A DNA stretch of 64,000 nt from Rhodococcus sp. WMMA185 (GCF_001767395.1 NZ_CP017014.1:3861012-3925011); one strand, 5' to 3'; numbered from the stretch's first letter, positions 25,440 through 33,597 are shown. A program made the numbers and translations. Notes: generated by a model not told the origin, from the letters alone.

Positions 25440-25868
25440 ATGGCGAAGAGCATGCGCGACGAGGAGTGGCGGGCGTTCGCTTCCCATGGCACTCGGACGG
25501 GGAAGTTGTCGACCGTGAACGCCGATGGCAGCCCGCACGTGGCACCGGTCTGGTTCGTTCTGGACGGCGACAATCTCTTCTTCACTACCGGCAAAACGTC
25601 GGTGAAGGGCCGCAACCTGACCCGTGACGCTCGGGCAGTCCTGTGTGTCGACGACGAGCAACCACCGTTCGCGTATGCAATTCTCCAGGGCCGCGTCCAG
25701 CTCTCGGAGGACCCGGCCGAGCTGTTGGAGTGGGCCACCCGTATCGGAGGCAGATATATGGGTGAAGAGCGTGCGGAGGAGTTCGGTCGACGCAACGGGG
25801 TAGCCGGCGAGTTTCTCGTGCGTCTACAGATCGAGAAAGTGATCGCGCACAAGGAGCTCGCCGACTGA
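25440..25868 (+). CDS. PPOX class F420-dependent oxidoreductase
   Basis: A 142-residue split-barrel protein. The segments GKLSTVNADGSPHVAPVWFVLDGDNLFFTTG and TRDARAVLCVDDEQPPFAYAILQG follow the pattern of F420-binding FDOR-B/PPOX proteins of mycobacteria, which reduce substrates such as biliverdin or xenobiotics with reduced F420. The ATG at 25440 is preferred over the upstream in-frame codon because the fold begins here. It is divergent from gabD2. Confidence 0.83.
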   Translation: MAKSMRDEEWRAFASHGTRTGKLSTVNADGSPHVAPVWFVLDGDNLFFTTGKTSVKGRNLTRDARAVLCVDDEQPPFAYAILQGRVQLSEDPAELLEWATRIGGRYMGEERAEEFGRRNGVAGEFLVRLQIEKVIAHKELAD

Positions 25869-25921
25869 ATCCTCGAGTCGGCATCTACCGAAGAGACGCG
25901 AACACCCAGCGAAAGGTCGTC

Positions 25922-26230
25922 ATGAGAATTCGGGAAGTCGCGCACCAACTGCGGGCCGACGGCGCTGACACCCTTATTTACGGCAACCCTTACGAGACCG
26001 TCAACGGTGCCACGATCATCACCGTCACCAGGATTCGCGGCATCCTCGGCATCACCGCCACACCACTGGGGATATTCGTCGTTCACGACGGAGCAGCCAG
26101 ATGGGAACCCGCTTTCGACGCCAACCGAGTGGCGCTCTTCGGCGAGTTCATCGGATTGGCGGCGGTTGTGATCGCCACTCTTACAGTTCTCCGCCGACCG
26201 CCCTGGCCTGACTTGTCGCGACCAGGATAG
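25922..26230 (+). CDS. Short GerW-like membrane protein
   Basis: A 102-residue protein. The stretch YGNPYETVNGATIITVTRI resembles the GerW/YtfJ core (G-P-x-E, then a strand of the IPV type), and GIFVVHDGAARWEP fits the strands at its end, but the glycine-rich loop is missing. A C-terminal hydrophobic helix (FGEFIGLAAVVIATLTVL) anchors it. It starts 53 bases after the PPOX gene, after GAAAGG. GerW proteins are of uncertain role outside sporulation; the match is distant. Confidence 0.5.
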   Translation: MRIREVAHQLRADGADTLIYGNPYETVNGATIITVTRIRGILGITATPLGIFVVHDGAARWEPAFDANRVALFGEFIGLAAVVIATLTVLRRPPWPDLSRPG

Positions 26231-26237
26231 GCACCTT

Positions 26238-26897
26238 CTACGCGTCTGCGCGGTTGCCTTCCACAGGAGTCCATCGCGCTCGCCGGATACTCGCGATCTT
26301 GTGGTGCCTGCCCGTGGGCATAATTCCCGGGAGCACGAACTCCCACATGTCGTCGACCCGTTCCGCAAGGTCAGTGTGTTTCGTCAATACCTGCGAGACG
26401 GTGTTGAGACCGGTGAAGGCGCCGATGACGAAGCGGGCCAACCTCGCCGGGTCGATGTCGCGGCGGAGGTCATCTTCCTCGATGGCCCTGCGAGCGAGCA
26501 ACTCGCAGGCATCGATCCATTCGAGATACGGATCGGCGGGCCCCTCGTCCCCGGCGCTGAGCTCGAGGGTTATCCGAATGCCGGCACGCACAACGGGATC
26601 ATGAACAATCTGCCGAACCATCTCATGACAGAGCATCACGATCTGCTCGATCGCCGGCGCGCGTTCCCTGCCGATCGCCTCCACAGCGGCAATGGAGATG
26701 CTGTGCTGTTCACCAATGATGAAACGCGCCAAGTCCTCTTTCGAGCGGAAGTGGAAGTACAGTGCCCCCTTCGTAATTCCCGCGACCTCGACGATATTGC
26801 CGAGCCTGGCTCCTTCGAAACCCGACTTCTCGAACATCGTTGCTGCTCCACGGACAATTTGCCGCTTGGTGGCGGCAGCACGTGCCTGCTGAACCAC
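26238..26897 (-). CDS. ScbR/ArpA-like (gamma-butyrolactone receptor family) TetR regulator
   Basis: About 219 residues from a GTG at 26897 placed seven bases after GGAGAAGG. The N terminus VQQARAAATKRQIVRGAATMFEKSGFEGARLGNIVEVAGITKGALYFHFRSKEDL matches the ScbR/ArpA group of TetR proteins, which bind butyrolactone or butenolide signals in streptomycetes. No AfsA-type synthase gene is in the window. It faces the GerW-like gene tail to tail with seven bases between them. Confidence 0.8.
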   Translation of the reverse strand: MVQQARAAATKRQIVRGAATMFEKSGFEGARLGNIVEVAGITKGALYFHFRSKEDLARFIIGEQHSISIAAVEAIGRERAPAIEQIVMLCHEMVRQIVHDPVVRAGIRITLELSAGDEGPADPYLEWIDACELLARRAIEEDDLRRDIDPARLARFVIGAFTGLNTVSQVLTKHTDLAERVDDMWEFVLPGIMPTGRHHKIASIRRARWTPVEGNRADA

Positions 26898-27075
26898 GCC
26901 CACACCTTCTCCCTGCCGTCCGCACAATGGAATGACCACTACGGACGCGCCCAGCGTGCCCAATCACCCGAACCGACGCTACCAGTGTGCGCAATAGCAG
27001 ACATCCCGCGAATCTGCGCTCGCCCGAGCGCCGTTCACTTCGACCGCTGCGCTCGAAAGTGCTCGCACGACGAGC

Positions 27076-27498
27076 TCAGAAGAACAGCTGGTAGACGAAC
27101 AAACCCGACACGGAAAGGATCGAGCAGAAACCGAGTACCCCCAGAATGTTCTGCCACCATTTGTTGCGGAGGGTTCCCATCAGCGTCGGTCGGTTGCTCA
27201 TCGTGAGCAACAGGATCCCAAGGAACGGGGCGACCAGCACGGTCAGCGCCTGAGCGCCGATGATGAGCTGGATCGGGTTCGACTGCACGATGAGGGTGAC
27301 AGACAAGCCCACGGCAAGGATCACCGCACTGGTCCTCTTGGCGACGGTGCTGCTCGATGTCGGGCCCTTCCCGAGCGCGTCGGAGAGCATGATGCCACCA
27401 CCGGTCGCGTTGGCGACCATCGACGAGAAGGCCGCACCGGACAGGCCGATGGCGAAGATCGTCGATCCAACAGGCCCGGCGAGGTGCTTGTTGGTTGG
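27076..27498 (-). pseudogene. NRAMP-family divalent metal transporter, C-terminal part only
   Basis: The last 136 codons code the final part of an NRAMP (MntH-like) transporter: TIFAIGLSGAAFSSMVANATGGG with the conserved late transmembrane helix, IVQSNPIQLIIGAQALTVL and a terminal helix. The upstream two thirds, including the metal-binding DPGN motif of helix 1, are missing because a TnpB-type element starts at about 27500. The longer frame on this strand above 27500 reads through the element and is not part of the gene. Confidence 0.85.
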
Positions 27499-27609
27499 CT
27501 CGTTCCGCCCGCGGGTTTTCGGATACTGCCCTATAGTCGAAAATATGTTCGAATCAAGTGTGTGGGGTGGGGCCAAGATTCGGCGGTGGCGGGCCGTGGT
27601 GGTTGCCTG

Positions 27610-28995
27610 GTGAACACGGTGCTGCAAGCGTACCGGTTCGCCCTCGATCCCACCCCGACCCAGGAGGAGGCGTTGCGGTCGCATTGCGGGGCGCAGCGGT
27701 TCACCTACAACTGGGGGTTGGCCGTCGTGAAAGCCAACCTGGATCAGCGGGCCGCCGAACGCTCCTATGGGATCGCCGACGCCGATCTGACTGCGGCCGT
27801 GGACTGGTCCGCGTACTCCCTCCGCAAGCACTGGAACCAGATCAAGAACGAGACGGCCCCGTGGTGGGCGGAGAACTCGAAAGAAGCCTATTCGTCCGGT
27901 ATGGCGAATCTGGCGGCGGCGTTGTCGAACTGGTCGACGTCCCGGTCCAGAACACGGAAGGGCCGCCGAGTCGGCTTCCCCCGGTTCAAGGGCAAGAGGT
28001 CGGCGCTGTCGTGCCGGTTCAGCACCGGGGCGTTCGGGCTGGCCGACTCCGACCGTCGGCATGTGAGGCTGCCGCGGATCGGGATCGTCCGGACGCACGA
28101 GTCCACACGGAAACTGGCCCGTCGTGTCGACGCCGGCACGGCCCGAATCCGGTCGGCGACCGTGTCATTCCGCCGGGGCCGGTGGTTCGTCTCGTTCTCC
28201 GTTCAGGTGCAGCGCACCTCACCGGCACCCGTGCCACGCGCCACCGCCGCCCCCTCGGTGGTGGGGGTCGATCTCGGGGTGAAGACGTTGGCGGTGCTCT
28301 CGACCGGAGAAATGATCGAGAACCCGAAGCATCTCGAGCACGCCCAAAAGAAGTTGCGCCGCCTCAACCGGCAGGCCGCACGTCGGGTCGGGTGGGACAA
28401 GCGCACCGGCCAACAACCGTCGAGCCGGTGGCTTCACACCCAGGATCGTGTCGCCAAGCTGCTCGCCTATGTGGCCGATGCCCGCCGGGACGGGTTGCAC
28501 AAACTCTCCACCCGCCTGGTCCGCACCCACGATGTGGTCGTGCTCGAGGATTTGAATGTGGCCGGGATGCTGCGAACCCGGTCACTGGCCCGCCATATCG
28601 CCGGGGTCGGGATGGGTGAGGTGCGCCGCCAGAGCGTGTACAAGGCCGGCTGGCAAGGTACGACCGTGCATATCGCGGACCGGTGGTATCCGAGCTCGAA
28701 GACGTGTTCTGCTTGCGGGGAAGTGAAAGCCAAGCTGTCCCTGAAGAAACGAGTATTCAAGTGTGACTGCGGTCTGCGTATGGACCGCGACCTGAACGCC
28801 GCCCGCAACCTCGCGGCCCTGGTTCAGGCGTCCTCCCCGAGTTGCGGGGCGACGGTAAACGAGCCCGATGGAACCCCACGGAAGGCCCGCACCGTGCGGG
28901 CGGCGGGGATCGCCACGGGAAGACTCACCCCTCGTGTGAGTCAAGGCCGGGGCCGTGAGGTTCCGGCTCAGGGAACAGATTTCCATATTCCCTGA
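27610..28995 (+). CDS. tnpB: TnpB RNA-guided endonuclease (OrfB family)
   Basis: A 461-residue protein from a GTG at 27610. It has the N-terminal helix-turn-helix-like OrfB domain (FTYNWGLAVVKANLDQ) and the split RuvC-like nuclease: first Asp in VVGVDLGVKTLAVL, Glu in VVVLEDLNVAGML and final Asp in MDRDLNAARNLA, with the zinc ribbon CSACGEVKAKL...CDCG between. All three catalytic acids are present, so the enzyme may be active. TnpB proteins cut DNA beside a target motif guided by an RNA made from the element's 3' end. The stop codon lies within the right-end hairpin. Confidence 0.9.
   Translation: MNTVLQAYRFALDPTPTQEEALRSHCGAQRFTYNWGLAVVKANLDQRAAERSYGIADADLTAAVDWSAYSLRKHWNQIKNETAPWWAENSKEAYSSGMANLAAALSNWSTSRSRTRKGRRVGFPRFKGKRSALSCRFSTGAFGLADSDRRHVRLPRIGIVRTHESTRKLARRVDAGTARIRSATVSFRRGRWFVSFSVQVQRTSPAPVPRATAAPSVVGVDLGVKTLAVLSTGEMIENPKHLEHAQKKLRRLNRQAARRVGWDKRTGQQPSSRWLHTQDRVAKLLAYVADARRDGLHKLSTRLVRTHDVVVLEDLNVAGMLRTRSLARHIAGVGMGEVRRQSVYKAGWQGTTVHIADRWYPSSKTCSACGEVKAKLSLKKRVFKCDCGLRMDRDLNAARNLAALVQASSPSCGATVNEPDGTPRKARTVRAAGIATGRLTPRVSQGRGREVPAQGTDFHIP
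28968..28995. repeat. Right-end hairpin of the TnpB element
   Basis: TCAGGGAA at 28968-28975 and TTCCCTGA at 28988-28995 form a perfect eight-pair stem around a 12-base loop, overlapping the tnpB stop codon. A second small inverted repeat (ACTCAC/GTGAGT) lies at about 28923-28942. Such hairpins mark IS200/IS605 ends and form the scaffold of the guide RNA, so the guide would begin just downstream, in the LacI remnant. Confidence 0.6.
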
Positions 28996-29363
28996 ACGGT
29001 GATGGGAGCTGGGACAAAGCCGGCGAGGAAGCGGGCCGCCGACTGTTCGGTTCGGCCCACCGCCCCACCGCCGTCTTCACTGCCAACGACAACCTCGCCC
29101 TCGGCATCATCACGGCGGCGCACCAACGATCCCTATCCGTCGGTGGCGACGTCGCGCTGGTCGGATACAACGACGTCCCTTTGGCGCATCTGCTCCCGGT
29201 CCCCTTGACATCGGTGCGCACGCCATTCGATCAGATCGCAGCCACCGCTGTGGATCTGATGCTCTCGCCGACTCCGATCAACGACCCGATCCGACGAGCC
29301 ATGCCCACCCTCATTCCCCGGCGGTCTTCGGGCCCGCCAGTGGTCGGAACCGGCCGCAGGTGA
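28992..29363 (+). pseudogene. LacI family regulator, C-terminal effector-domain fragment
   Basis: In frame up to the TGA at 29361 the sequence reads GDGSWDKAGEEAGRRLFGSA, then HRPTAVFTANDNLALGI, VALVGYNDVPLAHLL and TSVRTPFDQIAATAVDLML, the effector-binding end of a LacI/PurR-type regulator. The DNA-binding domain and first half are missing. The fragment begins exactly where the insertion element ends. No start codon with a site is available, so it is non-functional. Confidence 0.8.
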
Positions 29364-29382
29364 GCCGTCGAGTCGTGCTATT

Positions 29383-30300
29383 TCAATCGGATTGGCCTTC
29401 AGCGCCCCTGCTTCGGGCCGCAACCGGCTCGTCGTGAGACCGGATGAACCGCATGATCCTGGGCACCACGGTCTCCGGCATTTGCCAAAGCAGACTGTGC
29501 CCGCCTCGTGGGAATATCTCGGTTTCGGCGTGGGGAACGTTGTCCGATATCCGCTTTGCCCCCGCTTCCGGATCTGCCAGCACTGTCTCGGACCCGAAGA
29601 ACGCGTAGGTCGGAGCCTTGATGGACTGCAACTCGGCGTCGGTCAGTGGCGACTGCCAGGGCGTTCGACGAAGATAGCCCAGCGAGGCTTTCGAACATGT
29701 CGTCTCCGAGTCTGTCAGGACCAGGCCGGGCGACATCCATGCATTGAACTTCGCAAAGTTCTTGTCTGTCGGCCGGATTGCAAGCCAGAGTATCTTGAAC
29801 AAGATGCTCTTTCGAACCTTGGAAACTGCTGCGCCGGGCTCGCCTAGAGTCAAGCTTGCGAGGCGGTGAGAGATGCCTGCCCCGACAAGTGCCCCGTGCC
29901 ATGCCCCCTCCGAGTATCCAAGCAGGTGAACCCGCTCGAGGCCGAGGCCGGTAAGGACATCGTCGACCCATGCTGCGTAGTCGGCACCGGTCGTCATCGG
30001 CGCAGTCTGGACGCTCTTGCCCGCCGTTCCGATGGTGTCGAGCGCGTAGACGACTCGGTCGCCGGCAAACTCCTCGATGAACCGATGCCAGCCGAGGCTG
30101 TTTCCGGAGATGGGATGGATCAGCACCAAAGGGATACCCTGCCCGCCTCCGCACTTGCGCACATGAGTCGTCCCGAACGAGGTCTCGACGTCGAGCTCCG
30201 TGACTGGCAGTGCGGCTGGCCACAATTTCTCGAGTTCGTCGTATGCACGCAGATACCGCTCCCGAGCGCGGTCATTCTTGAACTGTCCAATCTTGGCCAT
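29383..30300 (-). CDS. Alpha/beta fold hydrolase
   Basis: A 305-residue hydrolase starting at the ATG at 30300, six bases after GAAGGG. The nucleophile elbow is LLGYSEGAWHG, the oxyanion region VLIHPISGNSLGWH, the acid ETVLADPEAG and the histidine RGGHSLLWQ. The TIGTAGKS stretch after the second strand is typical of carboxylesterase/lactonase-type members. The gene is divergent from a TetR gene across an AT-rich interval with a candidate operator, so it is probably the repressor's target. Substrate unknown. Confidence 0.87.
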   Translation of the reverse strand: MAKIGQFKNDRARERYLRAYDELEKLWPAALPVTELDVETSFGTTHVRKCGGGQGIPLVLIHPISGNSLGWHRFIEEFAGDRVVYALDTIGTAGKSVQTAPMTTGADYAAWVDDVLTGLGLERVHLLGYSEGAWHGALVGAGISHRLASLTLGEPGAAVSKVRKSILFKILWLAIRPTDKNFAKFNAWMSPGLVLTDSETTCSKASLGYLRRTPWQSPLTDAELQSIKAPTYAFFGSETVLADPEAGAKRISDNVPHAETEIFPRGGHSLLWQMPETVVPRIMRFIRSHDEPVAARSRGAEGQSD

Positions 30301-30328
30301 GCGCATCCCTTCATCAGGTTTTGATGGT

Positions 30329-30358
30329 ACGAGCATATAACATAAATGGTATGTGCGT
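30329..30358. promoter_or_regulatory. Candidate TetR operator in divergent promoter
   Basis: ACGAGCATA at 30329-30337 and TATGTGCGT at 30350-30358 form an inverted repeat matching at seven of nine positions, in an AT-rich stretch between the hydrolase (30300) and tetR (30406) starts. The position would cover both promoters, the usual arrangement for a TetR repressor that controls itself and its divergent neighbour. Confidence 0.45.
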
Positions 30359-30405
30359 ATCATCTAAATTTGTGTGCACGTTCCTCAGGGAGAAGGAGGC
30401 AAGTA

Positions 30406-30981
30406 GTGCCTCGATTGGTCGACCATGAAGTACGTCGTCGTGAAATCACCAGTGCCGTCAAACGAGTCGTCATACGCCGTGGCCTGGAGGCTGTGACGTT
30501 TCAATCAGTTGCGGCTGAAGCGGGCATCTCTGTCAGGCTCGTGCAGTACTACTTCGGGACGAAACGAGAATTCCTCCTCGCCACCCACCGCTCGGTGATG
30601 GAAGATGCCGGAAACAGATTCACGAAGCAGTTGTCGACACTGGGTGACGACGTTTCGCCACGCTCAGCAGTATGCGCGATCCTGATGCAGCTACTTCCAC
30701 TCGACGCAGTCCGCCGGGAAGAGGCCGTCGTTCTCGGGGCATTCGCCGCTGCAGCGATCACCGGCCAGGGCATCAGCGCGGAGGAAACCCTGGCTGCGCC
30801 TAGGGCACTCGTGTCGATTGTCGAATCTCAACTGACGCGTGCCGGCGCGACAACACCGCACCTCGACGCCGAACTGATTCTCGCGGCAGCCGGTGGCATT
30901 GCCCAGGGAATGGTGCAGGGCCACTACACCGATCAAGCAGGCGTCGAGTTGATCGACCATCTCCTCGATCGTGTGGTCTGA
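30406..30981 (+). CDS. TetR family transcriptional regulator
   Basis: A 191-residue protein from a GTG at 30406, six bases after GGAGG. The helix-turn-helix reads VTFQSVAAEAGISVRLVQYYFGTKREFLLA, and the C-terminal region ends QGHYTDQAGVELIDHLLDRVV as in the BetI/PfmR-type TetR C-terminal domain. It is divergent from the hydrolase and most likely represses it and itself through the site at 30329-30358. Confidence 0.87.
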   Translation: MPRLVDHEVRRREITSAVKRVVIRRGLEAVTFQSVAAEAGISVRLVQYYFGTKREFLLATHRSVMEDAGNRFTKQLSTLGDDVSPRSAVCAILMQLLPLDAVRREEAVVLGAFAAAAITGQGISAEETLAAPRALVSIVESQLTRAGATTPHLDAELILAAAGGIAQGMVQGHYTDQAGVELIDHLLDRVV

Positions 30982-31060
30982 TCCACCTGATTCAACGGGC
31001 GAGGAAGGCTGCTGGCCTGGTCACTGCCACGGAGCAGGTGTTAGAGGTCCGGGTCTCAAC

Positions 31061-31570
31061 TCAGTCAGAGAAAGCTGACCAGCAGATGCTGTTGCGCCGG
31101 AGCTGGTCTTCGAGCACAAGCCCACGGATCGGTTCGGGGAGTTTGCTTCGCTGCCAGTCACGCTCGATCCGGCCTGCCCGGGAATTGTCGGGTTGCGCGC
31201 TTCGAACTGCCTTGATCGCGTACGCCGCGGCGCCGAGGTCGTGTTCAGCGACGTGCCCAACGCATGCGGCCTGCCCGGCTGCGTAGGCAGCGAACCGAGC
31301 CGGGCCGATGAGGGGCCTGGCGGCACCCATCGCATGTCCTCCTGCTGAGCGTGCCTGCATCATCGACATTTGACCGCGGGCCCATGCTCGGGCAGCCGCG
31401 ACTGCATCTCGAGGACGTAGATCATCAGGTTGCTCGCACTCGAAGTGGCCCAGAACATGATCCGCGCACTCTGCCGCCCACAACGCGAGCAATCGATGAT
31501 CGGCATCGGTCAACGAGCCACCCCGACGAATGGTCATCATGCGGGAGTCTCGGATCTTGGGCAGGATCAT
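31061..31570 (-). CDS. Imm-5-like putative immunity protein
   Basis: A 169-residue helical protein with the pattern ADHRLLALWAAECADHVLGHFE, then PRDAVAAARAWARGQ and later AAYAAGQAACVGHVAEHDLGAAAYAIKAV, that I associate with the Imm-5-like (putative immunity protein) family common in actinobacteria. It begins 10 bases after the end of the related gene at 31581-32174, so the two form an operon. No toxin gene is next to it. Family role in immunity was assigned by context elsewhere and has not been shown here. Confidence 0.65.
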   Translation of the reverse strand: MILPKIRDSRMMTIRRGGSLTDADHRLLALWAAECADHVLGHFECEQPDDLRPRDAVAAARAWARGQMSMMQARSAGGHAMGAARPLIGPARFAAYAAGQAACVGHVAEHDLGAAAYAIKAVRSAQPDNSRAGRIERDWQRSKLPEPIRGLVLEDQLRRNSICWSAFSD

Positions 31571-31580
31571 CGCTTCTCAG

Positions 31581-32174
31581 TCACTCGATTGCCCGGCGTG
31601 GGCGGGGTGGTGACTGGTCTCGTAGACGCCCGTCGAGTTCGTGCACGAGCTGGCTGACCCTATTCTTGCCACCACCAATCCGCGGGTAACGGTGGAGAAT
31701 GTCGATGAGCAGCGGGGACGCGAGGTTGACAATGCGCTCGACCAATTTGGCCCCGGGCTCGTCCTCGCTGGGGCATATCTCGAAGACACGGACGGTATGT
31801 GCAGATGCCCTCAGGATGTGGTTGACCTGGGCCGCGTCCGCCAGCGGATGCAGGTACGCCGAGGCGGCGGCATCACCTGCGGCCATCGCGGCGTGGAACG
31901 GTACGGGCGATGCGGATTCTTTTGCGGCACGGTGGGCAGCCGATGCCGTCACTCGCTGAGCACGGGATCGGCGGTCTCCGTTGACGAAAGCCGCAGCGGC
32001 CTCGAGCGCCCTACGCGGCCTGCTGTCGTGGAGACGGTGCGCTTCGAACAGGGGGAGCACCTGCACAGCCGAGGCGACGGCGAAGGACGTCACCGCCCTC
32101 AGCTCATCCGAGGACAAGGTGAAGTCTGGTGGATGCGGTTCGCGCCGCGCGGGAGGCACCGGCTGAACGTTCAC
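31581..32174 (-). CDS. Imm-5-like putative immunity protein, second member
   Basis: A 197-residue protein from a GTG at 32174. LSSDELRAVTSFAVASAVQVLPLFEA, SRPRRALEAAAAFVNGDRRS, AAGDAAASAYLHPLADAAQVNHIL correspond to the same helical pattern as the downstream gene, so the two are diverged relatives. The C-terminal extension (ERIVNLASPLLIDILHRYP) is not seen in the partner. It is first in the two-gene unit and is insulated from the crotonase gene by the hairpin at 32235-32271. Confidence 0.65.
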   Translation of the reverse strand: MNVQPVPPARREPHPPDFTLSSDELRAVTSFAVASAVQVLPLFEAHRLHDSRPRRALEAAAAFVNGDRRSRAQRVTASAAHRAAKESASPVPFHAAMAAGDAAASAYLHPLADAAQVNHILRASAHTVRVFEICPSEDEPGAKLVERIVNLASPLLIDILHRYPRIGGGKNRVSQLVHELDGRLRDQSPPRPRRAIE

Positions 32175-32234
32175 GCTCTGATCGTAACTTCGAGCCCTCG
32201 GCCCGAAGGTTCAGACGGTTTGCCCGCTGGTATC

Positions 32235-32271
32235 GACGTCTCGGCGTGGGGACTACCCACGCCGAGACGTC
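32235..32271. terminator. Perfect 16-bp stem hairpin terminator
   Basis: GACGTCTCGGCGTGGG at 32235-32250 and its exact complement at 32256-32271 enclose a five-base loop. It lies 20 bases after the stop of the crotonase gene (minus strand) and ahead of the immunity-like pair. No T run follows, as is common for actinobacterial terminators. Confidence 0.75.
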
Positions 32272-32290
32272 AACGAGTCACGCTTGGTCT

Positions 32291-32941
32291 TCAGGCAAGC
32301 GCGGCAACGGCCGACGCGTACATGGTGGACTTGATCGCGCCCAAAGTGCCGGGGTCCTTTTGACCGATCGGGGCGACGAGGTCGATTGCGCTGTCGAGGA
32401 CCGCGCCTTCCGGGGCGGTCGCATCCACCAGTCCGCCGGTGTGCGCTTCGGTTCCGCCGAAACGATGACCCGTAGTCATGGCCTTGACCGCGGTCTGCGG
32501 GTTCAGCTTCGACTGGATCAGTGCAGCCATCCCCGGCGTGAACGGAATGTGGATGTCGACCTCGGGGAAGCAGTAGAAACCACGGTCGGATCGCATCACG
32601 CGGTAGTCGTGGGCAATTCCGAACATGGCGCCGGCACCGAACGCATGCCCGCCTATGGCAGCCACCGTGGGCAACGGAAACGTCAGAATTCGGCTGAAGA
32701 GCGCATGTACTCTCCCGACATACCAATCCGTGCGCTCGCCGTTGGCCATCAGCCACTCGAGATCGAGGCCGTTGGAGTAGAACTTCCCGGTCGACGTGGT
32801 GACGAGGGCCTGCGAGCCTTGCTCCTGCACGTCGTCGAGGAGTCCGTTTACCGTGTCGAGCCACTCGGGAGAGAAGCGGTTCTCGTCATCGCCGAGATCG
32901 AGAACGGCGATCTTGTCCCGGTAGGTGAGTGTGGCAGTCAT
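32291..32941 (-). CDS. Enoyl-CoA hydratase/isomerase family protein, short form
   Basis: A 216-residue crotonase-fold protein. Oxyanion-hole segments are STGKFYSNGLDLEWL and AAIGGHAFGAGAMFGIAHDYRV; the position of the usual catalytic glutamate reads FPEVDIHIPFTPGM. The length is about 40 residues below typical hydratases because the C-terminal helical cap is short, as in the enoyl-CoA isomerase-like group. The start codon overlaps the tetR stop upstream (ATGA), showing a two-gene operon. Confidence 0.82.
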   Translation of the reverse strand: MTATLTYRDKIAVLDLGDDENRFSPEWLDTVNGLLDDVQEQGSQALVTTSTGKFYSNGLDLEWLMANGERTDWYVGRVHALFSRILTFPLPTVAAIGGHAFGAGAMFGIAHDYRVMRSDRGFYCFPEVDIHIPFTPGMAALIQSKLNPQTAVKAMTTGHRFGGTEAHTGGLVDATAPEGAVLDSAIDLVAPIGQKDPGTLGAIKSTMYASAVAALA

Positions 32942-33597
32942 GAGGAGCCTTTCGTGTTGATTTCATGACGTTTCCCCGGAGTTGGGGGGTCTAGGTCGAG
33001 GACGGCACGGACGGCTACCTCCAAGTGTCGGCGCATGGCGGTGTCCGGTTTCCGCCGACCATGCAGAAGAAGCCCGGTGGGGAGGCCTACGACGCAGGAC
33101 TCGATCACTTCTACTGCGCGACCGTCCTTGCGCTCCCACAGAGCCAGAGCCAACCGGGTGAACAGTTCCGTGAGGACGGAATCGAGGCGCGACAACTCAT
33201 CCGAAACACCCTCGGGGACATCCGCCCCCAGTAGTTCATCCCGGCGCACGGTGAGAAGAAACCGTGACGACTGCGGGAAGCGCTCGGCGAAGATCGCCGG
33301 GCTGTCGGCCGCCGCAACAACCGCATCCACCGCGGCGGCCCTGCCATCTGCCGAAAGGCAGGCCAGTGCCTGCTCGACCGACTCCTGTTGAACACCGAGG
33401 AATCGGTGCGCAGCCCGCAGCCAGGCGCGCCCGACCAACCCGCCCCGCGAGCCGAACGCGTGATAGATCGCGCCATTGGACATCTCGGTGGCCCCGGCGA
33501 CCGCACGCAGCGTGACCGCGCTCGGCCCGCCCTCGACGGCCAGCCTTTCGGCGGCATCGAGTGCGTCGTCGAGATCGTGAACGCGCGGCCTGGGCAT
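32938..33597 (-). CDS. TetR family transcriptional regulator
   Basis: A 219-residue protein. The helix-turn-helix is SAVTLRAVAGATEMSNGAIYHAFGSRGGLVGRAWLRAA. The gene overlaps the crotonase gene by four bases and probably controls this operon. The in-frame codon at 33597 is an ATG; the bases before it do not show a clear ribosome site, so a leaderless transcript is possible. Confidence 0.85.
   Translation of the reverse strand: MPRPRVHDLDDALDAAERLAVEGGPSAVTLRAVAGATEMSNGAIYHAFGSRGGLVGRAWLRAAHRFLGVQQESVEQALACLSADGRAAAVDAVVAAADSPAIFAERFPQSSRFLLTVRRDELLGADVPEGVSDELSRLDSVLTELFTRLALALWERKDGRAVEVIESCVVGLPTGLLLHGRRKPDTAMRRHLEVAVRAVLDLDPPTPGKRHEINTKGSS

Larger units (their letters stand above)
27516..28995 (+). 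mobile_element. TnpB-only insertion element (IS200/IS605 or IS1341 type)
   Basis: The element carries one tnpB gene and no Y1 transposase. Its left side begins near a hairpin at 27516-27543 (TTTTCG paired with CGAAAA); its right side ends in the hairpin at 28968-28995. Exact ends are uncertain by some tens of bases. It sits between the cut NRAMP gene and the cut LacI gene, which have nothing in common, so insertion was accompanied or followed by deletion of flanking DNA. Confidence 0.75.

Noticed and set aside
27484..27609. N-terminal extension of the tnpB frame
   Set aside because: Runs through the element's left-end hairpin and the NRAMP remnant; the TnpB family starts at the GTG at 27610.
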